Positions 53,825 to 62,074 are shown, counted from the stretch's first letter. The stretch: DNA of 64,000 nt from Pseudomonadota bacterium (GCA_021819435.1 JAKARB010000002.1:310001-374000); one strand, 5' to 3'. Program-made: numbers and translations. The notes: generated from the sequence alone by a model not told the origin.

Positions 53825-54460
53825 TCAGGCCGTTTCAGCGGCTGCGGTAGGCACGAACAACTTCCCATTGCGGATCGATTCGCTGATCAGTGCCTCGAAA
53901 GAGGAGGGGAGCTGGATCAGCGAGAGTTCAATGGGTCCGATGCTTGGCGTTGGGGACAGGCATCGATGGCCTGCTTCTTCGTCAACCATCGTTTCGCGGA
54001 GGGCGGTGAGAACAAAGTCCTTCCATTCATCCAGCAGCGGAATTGGCGATAAGTGCTTGACCAAGGACCACGTCGCACCCTTGCGCATTTGTGGGGTGTG
54101 ACCTGCGTCGAAGGTCAACCAGCCTCGGCCGTTGACTCGGTCTGGCGTTGTGAGCTCTGGGTCGAAGATCCAGCCGTGAACGAGGGGACCAAAGAGGCAT
54201 TGCTTTGGCAACCTGCAGGTGACCTTCTGCAAACGCCGAGGGTCTCCTACCAGTGCTTCGAACTTGCTTGGTCGGCCGGGGAATGTCGTGGTCACCTTGG
54301 TGACTCTGTCTGCGTGCTGGCTCAGTTGCATGCGGCTGAGCAGCTGCTGCACAGAGCCATCGCGGCCGTAGATGCTGAGGAAGACCAGCTGGCCATTCAA
54401 GTCACGCCCTATGGCGTCGATCATGATGTCGCCTTGCTGGTCACATGTGGTGACGTCCAT
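53825..54460 (-). CDS. Unknown protein of the helicase/methyltransferase operon
   Basis: 211 residues, no membrane segment or catalytic motif that I recognise. GWIFDPELTTPDRVNGRGWL and KHLSPIPLLDEWKDFVLTAL suggest a mixed alpha/beta fold. Upstream on the minus strand there is CAACCC, a 9-bp hairpin (GCGCCCACC / GGTGGGCGC) and TGGAG, a partial version of the leader family. Confidence 0.55.
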   Translation of the reverse strand: MDVTTCDQQGDIMIDAIGRDLNGQLVFLSIYGRDGSVQQLLSRMQLSQHADRVTKVTTTFPGRPSKFEALVGDPRRLQKVTCRLPKQCLFGPLVHGWIFDPELTTPDRVNGRGWLTFDAGHTPQMRKGATWSLVKHLSPIPLLDEWKDFVLTALRETMVDEEAGHRCLSPTPSIGPIELSLIQLPSSFEALISESIRNGKLFVPTAAAETA

Positions 54461-54514
54461 GTGTTGTTGCTCCAGGTAGAGGCGCCCACCGGAAGGAGGT
54501 GGGCGCTGGGTTGC

Positions 54515-55003
54515 TTAGCGGTTGCCGAGATTTCCAAACTGGGTCAGGCTCATCACCGAAGAGGCGAAGATTGGTCCAGAAGAGATGTGGGTGACGTAGA
54601 AGCCGACATCACCATCAGGAAACACACATGCGTGCAGGCCGGTGAAGTCGTTTTCCGCAGCCCGTGTCATTTGCCTGATGACTGCGTAGTCCTCTCCCTC
54701 TTCGGGGGAAGAAACGAACTCGAAGGTCGTGAGATGCCACTCATGGATCTCATGTCCGCCAGACAGCTTCAGGCAGGCCCAAAGCGTGAATAGGCGTCGA
54801 ATCTGATCTGGGGTGATCACTGCGCGCAGCAGCTCGGGGACGAACAGCCCCTCCGACTGGTGCCTCATGGGCGACACAAAGGTCTGGTCGACCAGGTCGC
54901 GAAAGCCATACGGGAGCATCGCTGCGAGCAGTTGCTCGGCCGTGGCGGCTGGATGGCCTTTCTTTTCGGCCCTCTCATGGGTTTGGGGATCTGACGATGG
55001 CAT
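54515..55003 (-). CDS. Unknown protein
   Basis: 162 residues with a charged N-terminus. The C-terminal half (FTGLHACVFPDGDVGFYVTH) looks like a small beta domain. No motif recognised. The 136 bases upstream contain CCAACCC and hairpins resembling a degenerate leader. Confidence 0.5.
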   Translation of the reverse strand: MPSSDPQTHERAEKKGHPAATAEQLLAAMLPYGFRDLVDQTFVSPMRHQSEGLFVPELLRAVITPDQIRRLFTLWACLKLSGGHEIHEWHLTTFEFVSSPEEGEDYAVIRQMTRAAENDFTGLHACVFPDGDVGFYVTHISSGPIFASSVMSLTQFGNLGNR

Positions 55004-55139
55004 TGCCTATCCTTTCGTGAAGTGGAAGAACGCCATGGGCAGACCCATTGCGGGTGTTGCCACCCGGCGGGTTGGAATGAGGTGTGACTGCAGGCAACGC
55101 TCTGCGGTCGTTCTGTGCCTGGCAGGCCAGGCGTGGTCG

Positions 55140-56246
55140 TTAGCGGATCGTCAAGATGGATCCGAAAAGGGGCGTGTCCGGGGTCAGGTCGATGGCCTTG
55201 ATGACCGGGACGAACCTGTCGATCGCGACCGTGGTTTGCAGGACCGAACCGTCAGGGCGATGGTCGAACTCGCGCGAGATCTCCTTGCGCTTGAACGTGG
55301 CGCCTTTGACCAGCAGGATGCGGTTGTCACATGAGACCAGGCCGGAGATCTGCCCGGCCGCCAGGGCCAGGGCAAGGTGCCATTGAGATAGAGGGCACAG
55401 AGGGCGCCGGTGCGCCTGGATCTGGCCGGATCGGAAGATCTGCCTGTAGCGTGGCCACAGCGTCGAGTTCGCCATGCGGCCGGCAATTTCTTGCCCGAGC
55501 TGCCTGGGATCGAGCCTCACCAAGGTGAAGGAGAACTCAAGCTCGGGGACCTCAGGCACCAGGTAGACGCCCGTGTCGTCGAACTCGATGGCCTCTTGTT
55601 GGCCAGCCGCGAAGCCCACCATCTGGCGAACCAGTTCCGCAGGAGGATGAGCAGGGCGTCGTTTGACACCGATGATCACGGCTTGTCTGAATGCCTGCTC
55701 AGGGGCTTTTCGAACCGATAGCCGGTCAAAGTTGCGCGCGATCAGGGTCGACAGCTCTTCATCGAGCACATAGAACGGCACGACGAGGATCAGAATGCCT
55801 CCTACCTGCAGCGTTTGAAACCACTGTCGGCAAAAGAGCTTCTCATGGCGATCGCTGTTACCTCGTTGGAACGCCTCGGCGGTGTTCATGGTGTCGCCGT
55901 AGGGTGGGTTGAGGAACAGGAGATTGAACGAGCCACGGGGCGCGAGCACGTCGGCCATGTCCGCATGAACCACCGTAGCGCCGAACGGCGAGAGAACATG
56001 CCGCGCTTGATCGGAGCGATCTTGATCGATCTCGATGCAACAGGCCTCTACCTTCGTGCCGTTCCGGCTCAGGTGGTCGATCAGGTGGAGCATCGCAGCG
56101 CCTTCGCCGCAGCATGGATCGCAGCTCCGGATGGCGCCGGCGTCGGTGTCGATTCGGGAGCAGATCGTGGATAGCGTTGCAAGGTCCGTGGGGTAGTAGC
56201 CTTGCTTGATGTGGTTGTGAGCCACGCGAGGAAATATCAGTGCCAT
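55140..56246 (-). CDS. DUF6094-like SAM-dependent methyltransferase with NPPY motif
   Basis: 368 residues from ATG 56246. The SAM site is RSCDPCCGEGAAMLHLI, and the catalytic motif NPPY is at 113-116, both typical of amino-methyltransferases acting on DNA adenine or, less often, RNA or protein. The early KQGYYPTD also fits DNA methyltransferases of phage and ICE origin. About 150 C-terminal residues form an extra domain that may recognise the target. No restriction gene is nearby; the helicase at 51193 may be a partner. Confidence 0.8.
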   Translation of the reverse strand: MALIFPRVAHNHIKQGYYPTDLATLSTICSRIDTDAGAIRSCDPCCGEGAAMLHLIDHLSRNGTKVEACCIEIDQDRSDQARHVLSPFGATVVHADMADVLAPRGSFNLLFLNPPYGDTMNTAEAFQRGNSDRHEKLFCRQWFQTLQVGGILILVVPFYVLDEELSTLIARNFDRLSVRKAPEQAFRQAVIIGVKRRPAHPPAELVRQMVGFAAGQQEAIEFDDTGVYLVPEVPELEFSFTLVRLDPRQLGQEIAGRMANSTLWPRYRQIFRSGQIQAHRRPLCPLSQWHLALALAAGQISGLVSCDNRILLVKGATFKRKEISREFDHRPDGSVLQTTVAIDRFVPVIKAIDLTPDTPLFGSILTIR

Positions 56247-56330
56247 GGCGGTCCTGGGAAGGATGCGGGCACTTCCCGCGGGAAGGTGCCCGCAGGGTAG
56301 AAGGAATGGCCGACTTACGTCGGCCACAGG

Positions 56331-56636
56331 TCAGTGCATCTTCATCCGGTCAAACTGCTCCGGCGTGAAGTGAAGCTGAAGGACTGAGCCTTCGAGTGTC
56401 GTGTTGACGGAGCCTCGGAGGACGTCTTCGGCGAGGTCGACGGGCAGGACCAGGATCTTGGCCATGCGGTCGATCAGATCTTTCAGCTTTGCCTTCAGGT
56501 CGATCGTGGTGTCGCTGATGGCGATGGCTTCGACGAGCTTCTGAAACTGAACGGTGGCGGTCATGAGGGTCATCATGGCGTTCTGATATTCAGAGCCCAG
56601 ATCAACGACGTGAGTGTGCTGTCCCATGGTGTTCAT
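56331..56636 (-). CDS. Small helical protein, unknown
   Basis: 101 residues from ATG 56636 (56627 possible). A long amphipathic helix region (YQNAMMTLMTATVQFQKLVE) is followed by IDLKAKLKDLIDRMAKIL. No family recognised. Confidence 0.5.
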   Translation of the reverse strand: MNTMGQHTHVVDLGSEYQNAMMTLMTATVQFQKLVEAIAISDTTIDLKAKLKDLIDRMAKILVLPVDLAEDVLRGSVNTTLEGSVLQLHFTPEQFDRMKMH

Positions 56637-56701
56637 ATGGTGGTTGATTGTCTGAAAGATGGAAGGCCCTGACGCGTATGCGTCAGGGGCCAAGGAAAGG
56701 C

Positions 56702-57325
56702 TCAGGAGCCCAGTTTGCTGAGGACCAGCAAGGCGACCGCAGCGAAGCCTGGGCCTGCCACGTTCGGGTTCTGCTTCATCGCGGCAACGCCACGACCAAG
56801 CCAGTACGCGAGGGAGCGCTGCCGTGCTGCTTGCAGTTGCCGAGCCTCTTGCTGACGCTGTTCAGCTTGTCGTTGAACGACCAACTGAGCGGCGGCTTGC
56901 GTTTTCTCTTCAGCAGCCTTCTCGGCAGTGCTCTGGGCTTGTGCGAATTCGATCTGACCGCGTTTGATCACGATCTGAGCTTTCACATACAAGCCGGTGA
57001 GCGAAGCCTTGAGTTCCGCATCGGAGTCGAGAAAGTCGACGACCGTCGCAGCTGCGGCGTATTCACCGCGCTCGATCAGCTGCTCGAACTCAACCCAGTG
57101 GGCGTTGTTCGAGCGCAGCTGCAGCGGGGTCATCTCGGTGGCAGGTGACGGAACGTCACCAGGCACGTGGATTTCCTCGACAGACAGCAAGGAGGGGAAG
57201 ACCAGTTCGGCGGCATCGGCCTGGTGGTCATTGGCGCTGTGGCCACCTTGTGCCAGTGCATCCTTGACGGGTTGCAGCTGGTCAGCGATGGAACCTTGAG
57301 CCTTGGGTTGACGACGAGTAGACAT
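56702..57325 (-). CDS. Coiled-coil protein with C-terminal hydrophobic tail
   Basis: 207 residues from ATG 57325, which follows TTGGAG inside an RNA hairpin. Residues about 110-180 form an Ala/Gln/Glu-rich coiled coil. The last ~25 residues contain a hydrophobic segment (GFAAVALLVLSKL) that could be a tail anchor. No family recognised. Behind the complete structured leader A, it heads the minus-strand operon down to the helicase. Confidence 0.6.
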   Translation of the reverse strand: MSTRRQPKAQGSIADQLQPVKDALAQGGHSANDHQADAAELVFPSLLSVEEIHVPGDVPSPATEMTPLQLRSNNAHWVEFEQLIERGEYAAAATVVDFLDSDAELKASLTGLYVKAQIVIKRGQIEFAQAQSTAEKAAEEKTQAAAQLVVQRQAEQRQQEARQLQAARQRSLAYWLGRGVAAMKQNPNVAGPGFAAVALLVLSKLGS

Positions 57326-57465
57326 GTGGATCTCCAAAAGAAAAGGGGACCCACTACCCGCCATGGGGATTGGATCCCCATAGGGTTGCAATGAAACTCC
57401 AAGACCGAGGTCTTTGCTGCTTCTCAGGAGCCGAGCAGCTAGGGCGATGCGTAACGTGCATCGGT
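57326..57465 (-). promoter_or_regulatory. Structured RNA leader, copy A (complete)
   Basis: On the minus strand: GATGC-ACGTTAC-GCATC (57446-57462); GCTGC / GCAGC around a GGCTCCTG loop (57416-57439); AAGACC / GGTCTT (57401-57414); GGAGTTTCATTGCAACCC; ATGGGGAT / ATCCCCAT; and GTGGGTC / GATCCAC (57326-57354) enclosing TTGGAG and touching the ATG. Confidence 0.8.
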
Positions 57466-57502
57466 CGGGACGATTAGTCGTCCAGGCTGTGGAACTCCTG
57501 TT

Positions 57503-57531
57503 GTTGTAGCAGCGTGCGGCGTTCAGCTCAA
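57503..57531 (-). promoter_or_regulatory. Predicted promoter for leader A operon
   Basis: Minus strand TTGAGC (57526-57531), a 17-base spacer and TACAAC (57503-57508). A TTGACA lies further upstream near 57560 but lacks a good -10. Confidence 0.5.
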
Positions 57532-57886
57532 GGGGTACTTGTGGCGTTTCGCCTGTTCCTGTCAACCAGGTTCTTCAAGCAGCCAACTTGGCAGATGCTT
57601 GAAGAACCCGGCGTGCAAATGACGCCAGGTCCGGGCTTGGAGGTGGTGTCTGCATAACTGACGTAGTCCATCCCATAGACTCGCTTGCAGCGTGCTCGAA
57701 TTGCAGACCAGAGCACTACCTATTCACCCATTGACTGCCCGCAGGCTAGACGGCACCACGTTCGAGGCCATGGTCACCCTTGCTGAAATACCCCGCCTTG
57801 AGCGTGAACTCTCAGTGGGCTATTGCCAGGCGGTGTTTGCCGACTCGCAATAGCCCGCTGAAACGGGCTGGTGGATCATCAGAGTT
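57532..57886. other. Intergenic region with overlapping hairpins
   Basis: No supported gene. Two mutually exclusive hairpins share bases: GGGCTATTG / CAATAGCCC (57817-57856) and AGCCCG / CGGGCT (57852-57869). They lie after the DUF3275 stop and may terminate that transcript, though no long T run follows. Confidence 0.5.
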
Positions 57887-58525
57887 TTACTTCTGAGGTG
57901 GCTGCCAGTGCTGATTGGCAAGGTCCAGGGTGTAGCGAAGGTCCTCGCGCAAGAAATGAATCTGCTGCCTCAGCAGCTGGCGATCGACCGTCGAGTCCAG
58001 TTTGACGGGTTCTGTGCCGGCAGAAATGAGCTCGGCAGTTTCGGCGCCGAACAGGTCGATGAGCTGCTCCAGTCGATCGTCCTTCCGTCCAGCTTGCTGG
58101 CGGCGGTTGCGTGGGCCTGAAGCACCTGCAGCTCGAGCTTTGGCCGGGCGCTTGGAGGCTACTTCGGTGCGCGCCGGCGGCGGGGTTTCATCGTCCAGCG
58201 GATCTCGCTCAGGGAAAGTGGCGCCATCGCTGGTGGTCGGCTCTTCAGCCTCTTTGAGCCGATAGTCGAGGACGCGGGCCTGGATCTCGATGAACACCCT
58301 GGTGCGCCAGTTTCTGGACGTGGGCTCAAGCCTCGATATCCAAAAGTCGCCTTCGTAGGTTCCGGCGTCGAGCTGCTCGACCCACTTGTCGATGACTTTG
58401 AAGTCAGCAAGCGGGGTGACCAGTTCTCCGACGGTGAAGGTCCGGTAGGTCCCGGTGTGCTTCTTGACCGTTAGCGTTCCTGGCAGGCGAATGGAAAAAT
58501 CAGCCGTCGATGATGGCTTCTTCAT
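57887..58525 (-). CDS. DUF3275 family ICE protein
   Basis: 212 residues from ATG 58525. It fits DUF3275: an N-terminal domain RLPGTLTVKKHTGTYRTF, ELVTPLADFKV, GTYEGDFWISRLEP and VFIEIQARV, a charged Pro-rich linker with DPLDDE, and the C-terminal LFG...VKLDSTVDRQLLRQQ. DUF3275 is conserved in PFGI-1/SPI-7-type elements near DUF3577; its role is unknown. The start lies in the RBS hairpin of leader J. Confidence 0.85.
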   Translation of the reverse strand: MKKPSSTADFSIRLPGTLTVKKHTGTYRTFTVGELVTPLADFKVIDKWVEQLDAGTYEGDFWISRLEPTSRNWRTRVFIEIQARVLDYRLKEAEEPTTSDGATFPERDPLDDETPPPARTEVASKRPAKARAAGASGPRNRRQQAGRKDDRLEQLIDLFGAETAELISAGTEPVKLDSTVDRQLLRQQIHFLREDLRYTLDLANQHWQPPQK

Positions 58526-58835
58526 GCGTGGACTCCATGAGATGCGCGGAGCCACACTGGCCGCGGCGGACAGCAGGATCCGCGGCGGGTGAGAAGGGTG
58601 AACAAGGCGCCGCGTGAGCGGCGCTTTGTCATGCTTCGAGGTGACCCTGATGGTTCAGATCAGGGCAGTAGGACCGCACAGGTACTGTCAAAGCCGGCGT
58701 AGTTTGAGAGGGCTATGCCAGCAAAGAGGGAGTTCTGATGCGATCGATGAAACTCCAGATCAGGCGAACCTGAACCATCGTCTTTCAGAAGCCGGACGAT
58801 GTTTAGGGCGCTCGTTTTGATGGAACGAGCAAACC
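58526..58835 (-). promoter_or_regulatory. Structured RNA leader, copy J (with ~100-base insertion)
   Basis: On the minus strand: GCTCGTT / AACGAGC; ATCGTC / GACGAT around CGGCTTCTGAAA (58777-58800); CAGG-TTCG-CCTG; then GGAGTTTCAT. An extra segment follows, with a CCCTGAT / ATCAGGG hairpin. The 3' module has a CCGCGG hairpin and GTGTGG-CTCC paired with GGAG-T-CCACGC (58526-58557), which buries the ribosome binding site. TACAAT at 58929-58934 (minus) may be the -10. Confidence 0.7.
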
Positions 58836-59016
58836 GGGCGGTGCTTTTGCCGATGAGCACCAACGGGAACAAACCTTTGACTTTCACCAGCAGGCGGCTT
58901 GCCTGCTCGTGAAAATCAAGATGCAATCATTGTAGCGGCCCCGGACTCGAGTTGAGTATCTGAATGCACGATGAAGAGCGTTCTGATCGGTTGATGTTCT
59001 GCCTTGGGAAACTCGA

Positions 59017-59042
59017 CACCACCGAGGAAAACCTCGGTGGTG
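59017..59042 (-). terminator. Hairpin at the end of the 59050 gene
   Basis: Perfect 11-bp stem CACCACCGAGG / CCTCGGTGGTG with a 4-base loop, eight bases after the stop codon on the minus strand. The T run after it is weak, so termination may be partial. Confidence 0.6.
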
Positions 59043-59049
59043 CGGAGGA

Positions 59050-59583
59050 TCAGGTGGTTGAGTCGATGCAGCGACAGCCTTGGAACTCATCGCCGATCTC
59101 TGCCTTGAGTAGCCATTCAACAAATCCGGCATCGTGCTCGTTGGCCAGCAGCATGTCGAACATGCTGTTGATCTGACCATTGAATGCAAACGCGCGGGTG
59201 TTGTTGAGCGACTTCAACTCTGCAAGCAAGTAGGTGGTGAAGAGATCTCGTGCGACGTCATGAACCTTGCCGGTGAAATGCATTCCGGCCAAATCGCCAC
59301 TCTGGATGCCGAGGCGATCCTGAATGACTTTGGCCCCGGCATCGAGGGCAGCATGCGTTGCTTGCTCGATCAGTGCATGTGCGTCGGAAGAGTCGGGATG
59401 CATAAGCTGGCGGTTGAGAAGTTGGCGGGCTACTTGGTCAATCCACGCGGTGGCATGAGGGCCGACCAAGCCAAGTGCGGTCTCAGATGAGCGGTGGCCA
59501 GCCTGATGATCCAAGCGGGTCATGATGGCCAAGCTCCTGCAGAGGTCACTTCTGATGCCGTCGAAGCTGATGGGTTGGCTCAT
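59050..59583 (-). CDS. Unknown helical protein
   Basis: 177 residues, mainly helical, without recognisable motif (for example YLLAELKSLNNTRAFAFNG). The start overlaps the stop of the upstream gene, so the two are translationally coupled within the DUF3577 operon. Confidence 0.55.
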   Translation of the reverse strand: MSQPISFDGIRSDLCRSLAIMTRLDHQAGHRSSETALGLVGPHATAWIDQVARQLLNRQLMHPDSSDAHALIEQATHAALDAGAKVIQDRLGIQSGDLAGMHFTGKVHDVARDLFTTYLLAELKSLNNTRAFAFNGQINSMFDMLLANEHDAGFVEWLLKAEIGDEFQGCRCIDSTT

Positions 59584-59951
59584 GCTACACCCCCCTTCTT
59601 GCGCCGGAGCGGGTCAGGCACATGTGCCGGATCGCACAGGCGCCAGATGGGGGAAACAACGTAGCCTGAGAGGCACGTGCGTCCGGTGTCTTCGAACAAA
59701 CCGCTGGCAAGCATCGGTTCAACAAAGCACTCGTTTTCACTCCAGTTCTTGACGTTGAACTCGTCGTCGCTGATCTGGCAACCGTAGGACTTCAGGTTGA
59801 CTGAAAAGGTTGCCAGTGGGCCTGGAAAGTCGTCCTCGTCGTCGCCGGCACAACTGATCAGTTGGACGAAGATCGCGCCACCTTGGGGGTAGCGTCCGAT
59901 GTTGATTTCTGCCTTGCCGTAGGGCGTGGCCACAGTTCCGATGGTTTTCAT
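59580..59951 (-). CDS. DUF4313-like small protein
   Basis: 123 residues from ATG 59951. The pattern YGKAEINIGRYPQGGAIFVQ, ATFSVNL, FNVKNWSENECFVEPMLASG and a final GYVVSPIWRL resembles DUF4313-type ICE/plasmid proteins. The role is unknown. Downstream of the DUF3577 gene, behind an intrinsic terminator and an RBS hairpin. Confidence 0.6.
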   Translation of the reverse strand: MKTIGTVATPYGKAEINIGRYPQGGAIFVQLISCAGDDEDDFPGPLATFSVNLKSYGCQISDDEFNVKNWSENECFVEPMLASGLFEDTGRTCLSGYVVSPIWRLCDPAHVPDPLRRKKGGVA

Positions 59952-59957
59952 GATGAA

Positions 59958-60008
59958 TGGGTCCTCAAAAGAAGAAAAACCCAAGGAGCCGAAGCTCGCT
60001 TGGGTTTT
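59958..60008 (-). terminator. Intrinsic terminator overlapping an RBS hairpin (leader M)
   Basis: On the minus strand: AAAACCCAAG pairs with CTTGGGTTTT, with inner GAGC-TTCG-GCTC, followed by a T/C-rich run (59975-60008). TGGGT from the 3' arm can instead pair with ACCCA at 59958-59962, enclosing the GAGG ribosome binding site. The two folds exclude each other, which is attenuator-like geometry. Confidence 0.7.
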
Positions 60009-60026
60009 CAGGGGGCCGAAGAAGGC

Positions 60027-60707
60027 TTAGGCTGCGGCGCGGGCGGGACGACGCGAGGTCGGCGCGTTGCGCTGGGCCGGAGCAGGGCGACGAGCTTGTT
60101 GGCTCGGGCGCTGCTGTTGCTGCTGCTGAGGTTCATCGCGTTCGCGGGGACCGGAGCTGCGAGCATCCTGTTGCGGCTGAGATTGCTGCTGGTCGGCGTC
60201 GTCACCGAAGGGCTGTCCGTCGTGATGATCGTCGTGGCCAGAGTGTTCCTGGCCATCCTGTTCATCGTCGAGGCCGGGCAGGTCGATGGCTTGGCCATCG
60301 ATCTTGCAGGACGTGATCTTGAGCAAACGACCTTTGAGGCAGTACCGCGTCTTGGGACGCTGGTTGCCACGGCCATCGTCGGCTTGGATCACATAGGAGT
60401 CGGGCTTTGCATCGCCCATCCGGAAGCAGACGATCACCTTGGCATCCTTGTTCGGGATGGCCTGGTCGATGATGTCGAGCGCGTCCAGGGCCTGCGTGCC
60501 CACAACCCGCAGATCAATTTCCCGATAAGCCACCTTGTTGGAGGGGCCGACGAGAGCGTTGATCTTGCAGCAGGTGTACGGATCGCCGTCGTTCGGTTGA
60601 ACTTCGCGGATCCGATTGAGATAGCCAATGCCTGAGGTGATCAGGTCGAAGAAGGTGACTTCTTCGTTGGCGCGAGAGGAGGAAGCGTTGGAAGTGCGGT
60701 TTGCCAT
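60027..60707 (-). CDS. DUF3577 (STY4534) family ICE replication-associated protein
   Basis: 226 residues. Residues 15-120 match DUF3577: TFFDLITSGIGYLNRIREVQ, CCKINALVGPSNKVAYREID and LKGRLLKITSCKIDG. The C-terminal ~90 residues are Gln/Asp/His/Arg-rich and disordered. The family is a marker of SPI-7/PFGI-1 ICEs, linked to replication by genetic context. The start lies in the RBS hairpin of leader B. Confidence 0.9.
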   Translation of the reverse strand: MANRTSNASSSRANEEVTFFDLITSGIGYLNRIREVQPNDGDPYTCCKINALVGPSNKVAYREIDLRVVGTQALDALDIIDQAIPNKDAKVIVCFRMGDAKPDSYVIQADDGRGNQRPKTRYCLKGRLLKITSCKIDGQAIDLPGLDDEQDGQEHSGHDDHHDGQPFGDDADQQQSQPQQDARSSGPRERDEPQQQQQQRPSQQARRPAPAQRNAPTSRRPARAAA

Positions 60708-60850
60708 GATGGATCTCCAATAAAAAAGGGACCCATCACCCCTATTGGGATCAGAGTCCCAACAGGGTTGCAATAAAACTCCAAGACCGAGAGGTCTTCG
60801 CTGCTTCACAGGAGCCGAGCAGCTTGAGGGCCATGCGTAACGTGCATGCA
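60708..60850 (-). promoter_or_regulatory. Structured RNA leader, copy B (complete)
   Basis: On the minus strand: CATGC-ACGTTAC-GCATG (60832-60848); GCTGC / GCAGC with a GGCTCCTG loop (60800-60823); AGACC / GGTCT; GGAGTTTTATTGCAACCC; TTGGGA / TCCCAA; and GATGGGTC / GATCCATC (60708-60737) enclosing TTGGAG. Compared with copy A, paired positions change together. Confidence 0.82.
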
Positions 60851-60880
60851 TCGGGCCGAAGCCAAGGGAAAACGGCACCG

Positions 60881-60909
60881 AATTTACACGCGTCTCGCTG
60901 TGTCGTCAA
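60881..60909 (-). promoter_or_regulatory. Predicted promoter for the DUF3577 operon
   Basis: Minus strand TTGACG (60904-60909), a 17-base spacer and TAAATT (60881-60886). It would start transcription just ahead of leader B. Confidence 0.65.
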
Positions 60910-60941
60910 TGCAGTTGCCTGCAAATGTGTCGGTCGGTCGC

Positions 60942-61064
60942 TATACTGGTAGCGGAGCCGTGTTCGCACGTGCCTCCCCTGCTTTTCCTCCCTGAGCAGG
61001 TGCCTTGCCGTGTTGACAGCGCCAAGGCTTACGCCCGCTGGCTTGTCCAGCGGGTTTCTTTTTT
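60942..61064 (+). ncRNA. Candidate small RNA with CU-rich loops
   Basis: A -10-like TATACT lies at 60942-60947 and a strong terminator CCCGCTGG-CTTGT-CCAGCGGG plus TTTCTTTTTT at 61034-61064. The ~110-base RNA between contains CGTG-TTCG-CACG, an unpaired GCCTCCCC, CCTGCT / AGCAGG around a CCTCCC loop, and CCTTG / CAAGG. No ORF is apparent. The exposed CCUCC could pair with GGAG ribosome binding sites. The -35 is weak. Confidence 0.5.
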
Positions 61065-61134
61065 GGTGGCTTGATCGGTGGTGGCGGTTGAGTTCATAAT
61101 CTAAGAACCAACCGATGGCTCGCCGGCAGCGAGC

Positions 61135-61410
61135 CGAAAATCACCGTGAGGTGATCAGCTGCTCGGCTCCTGCGAAGCAGCGCATGCGGGGCTACCCGCC
61201 TGTGGAGTTACCTACTGTCCAGGCCGCGTGAGCGATGTCTTGGGCGCTGCATGGCCAGTGGCCACTTCCGTTTCCCGTCTTGGCCACGCCAGGACATTCG
61301 TCATCGGCTGATGCCTGCCGATTCAATCCGAGGGCTTGCCCTCAAACCCGCATGGGGAATGCTCCCGTGCGGTGGCCTTCCCTTGTGCCTTCAACCTCAA
61401 GGAGAAAGCA
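61135..61410 (+). promoter_or_regulatory. Structured RNA leader, copy C (with insertion)
   Basis: ATCACC / GGTGAT; GCTGC / GCAGC around CGGCTCCTGCGAA (61158-61181); GCGGG-GCTA-CCCGC; then GGAGTT. After about 110 unassigned bases comes the 3' part: AAACCC, a GCATGGG / CCCGTGC hairpin, and CCTTG / CAAGG (61381-61402), whose 3' arm overlaps the GGAG before ATG 61411. Confidence 0.7.
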
Positions 61411-62007
61411 ATGTCTCAACATCACCTGACCATGTTGCACAACGGTGCGCCTATCCACATCCAGTTGGGATGGGATCGCCCTTTGCATGAATTCTTCATG
61501 CATGTCGAAAAGCTGATCGCCCATGATGACGATGACGAGGTGTCCCCTTACCTCTATTCGACGTTCGAGGATCATGAACTTCGTTCTGGATGCCTGAACC
61601 TCGAATACTTCCTCGACAAGCTCAGGAGTCTCGACATCACGCTTCCTGCGCAGATGATCGACGACCTCGAGCTCGACAAGCAGAAGAACGTGGGTAACAA
61701 GCACGTCGTCTACCACACCGAGTTGGAGCTTGGTGGTCACTTTGTTGGCCTGGCCTCACCTGGCTCTGGCGACCAACTGGTGATCCCTGTGGAAGCTCAA
61801 CTGCTGCCACTGCGCATCACCTCACGGGATGCCAAGCACGAGCTGCGCGTCATCAACTCCGGAGAGGGGTGGACGACGGAAGCTGTGCGCGAGGTGTTGG
61901 GGCGTTCTGACCTGATCAAGGACCTTGAGGCGTCGTCAGAGTTCAAGGACTCGGGTGGCGCGCATGCGTTCCTCGGAAGCGTGTGGATTGCCCGCATGAC
62001 TGCCTGA
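61411..62007 (+). CDS. Unknown protein behind leader C
   Basis: 198 residues. An acidic middle (HDDDDEVSPYLYSTFEDHE) and a C-terminal half with LRVINSGEGWTTEAVREVLG. No family, membrane segment or catalytic motif recognised. AAGGAG fixes the start. First gene of a plus-strand operon reaching 63687. Confidence 0.6.
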   Translation: MSQHHLTMLHNGAPIHIQLGWDRPLHEFFMHVEKLIAHDDDDEVSPYLYSTFEDHELRSGCLNLEYFLDKLRSLDITLPAQMIDDLELDKQKNVGNKHVVYHTELELGGHFVGLASPGSGDQLVIPVEAQLLPLRITSRDAKHELRVINSGEGWTTEAVREVLGRSDLIKDLEASSEFKDSGGAHAFLGSVWIARMTA

Positions 62008-62052
62008 CGAAGCCATTGTTGAAACCCCAAGGGGAGCGCATCCCCGCGGGGC

Positions 62053-62074
62053 GCTTCCCCATCACCGGAGAAGC
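62053..62074 (+). promoter_or_regulatory. RBS hairpin, copy L (3' half only)
   Basis: GCTTC / GAAGC enclosing CACCGGA, three bases from ATG 62078. It is preceded by AAACCCC and a GGGGAGCGC / GCGCTTCCCC hairpin, the same order as in the complete leaders. Confidence 0.6.

Noticed and set aside
58660..58926. An 88-residue minus-strand frame with TTG start
   Set aside because: It covers the hairpins of leader J; no ribosome binding site or ATG supports it, and the conserved feature is the RNA structure.
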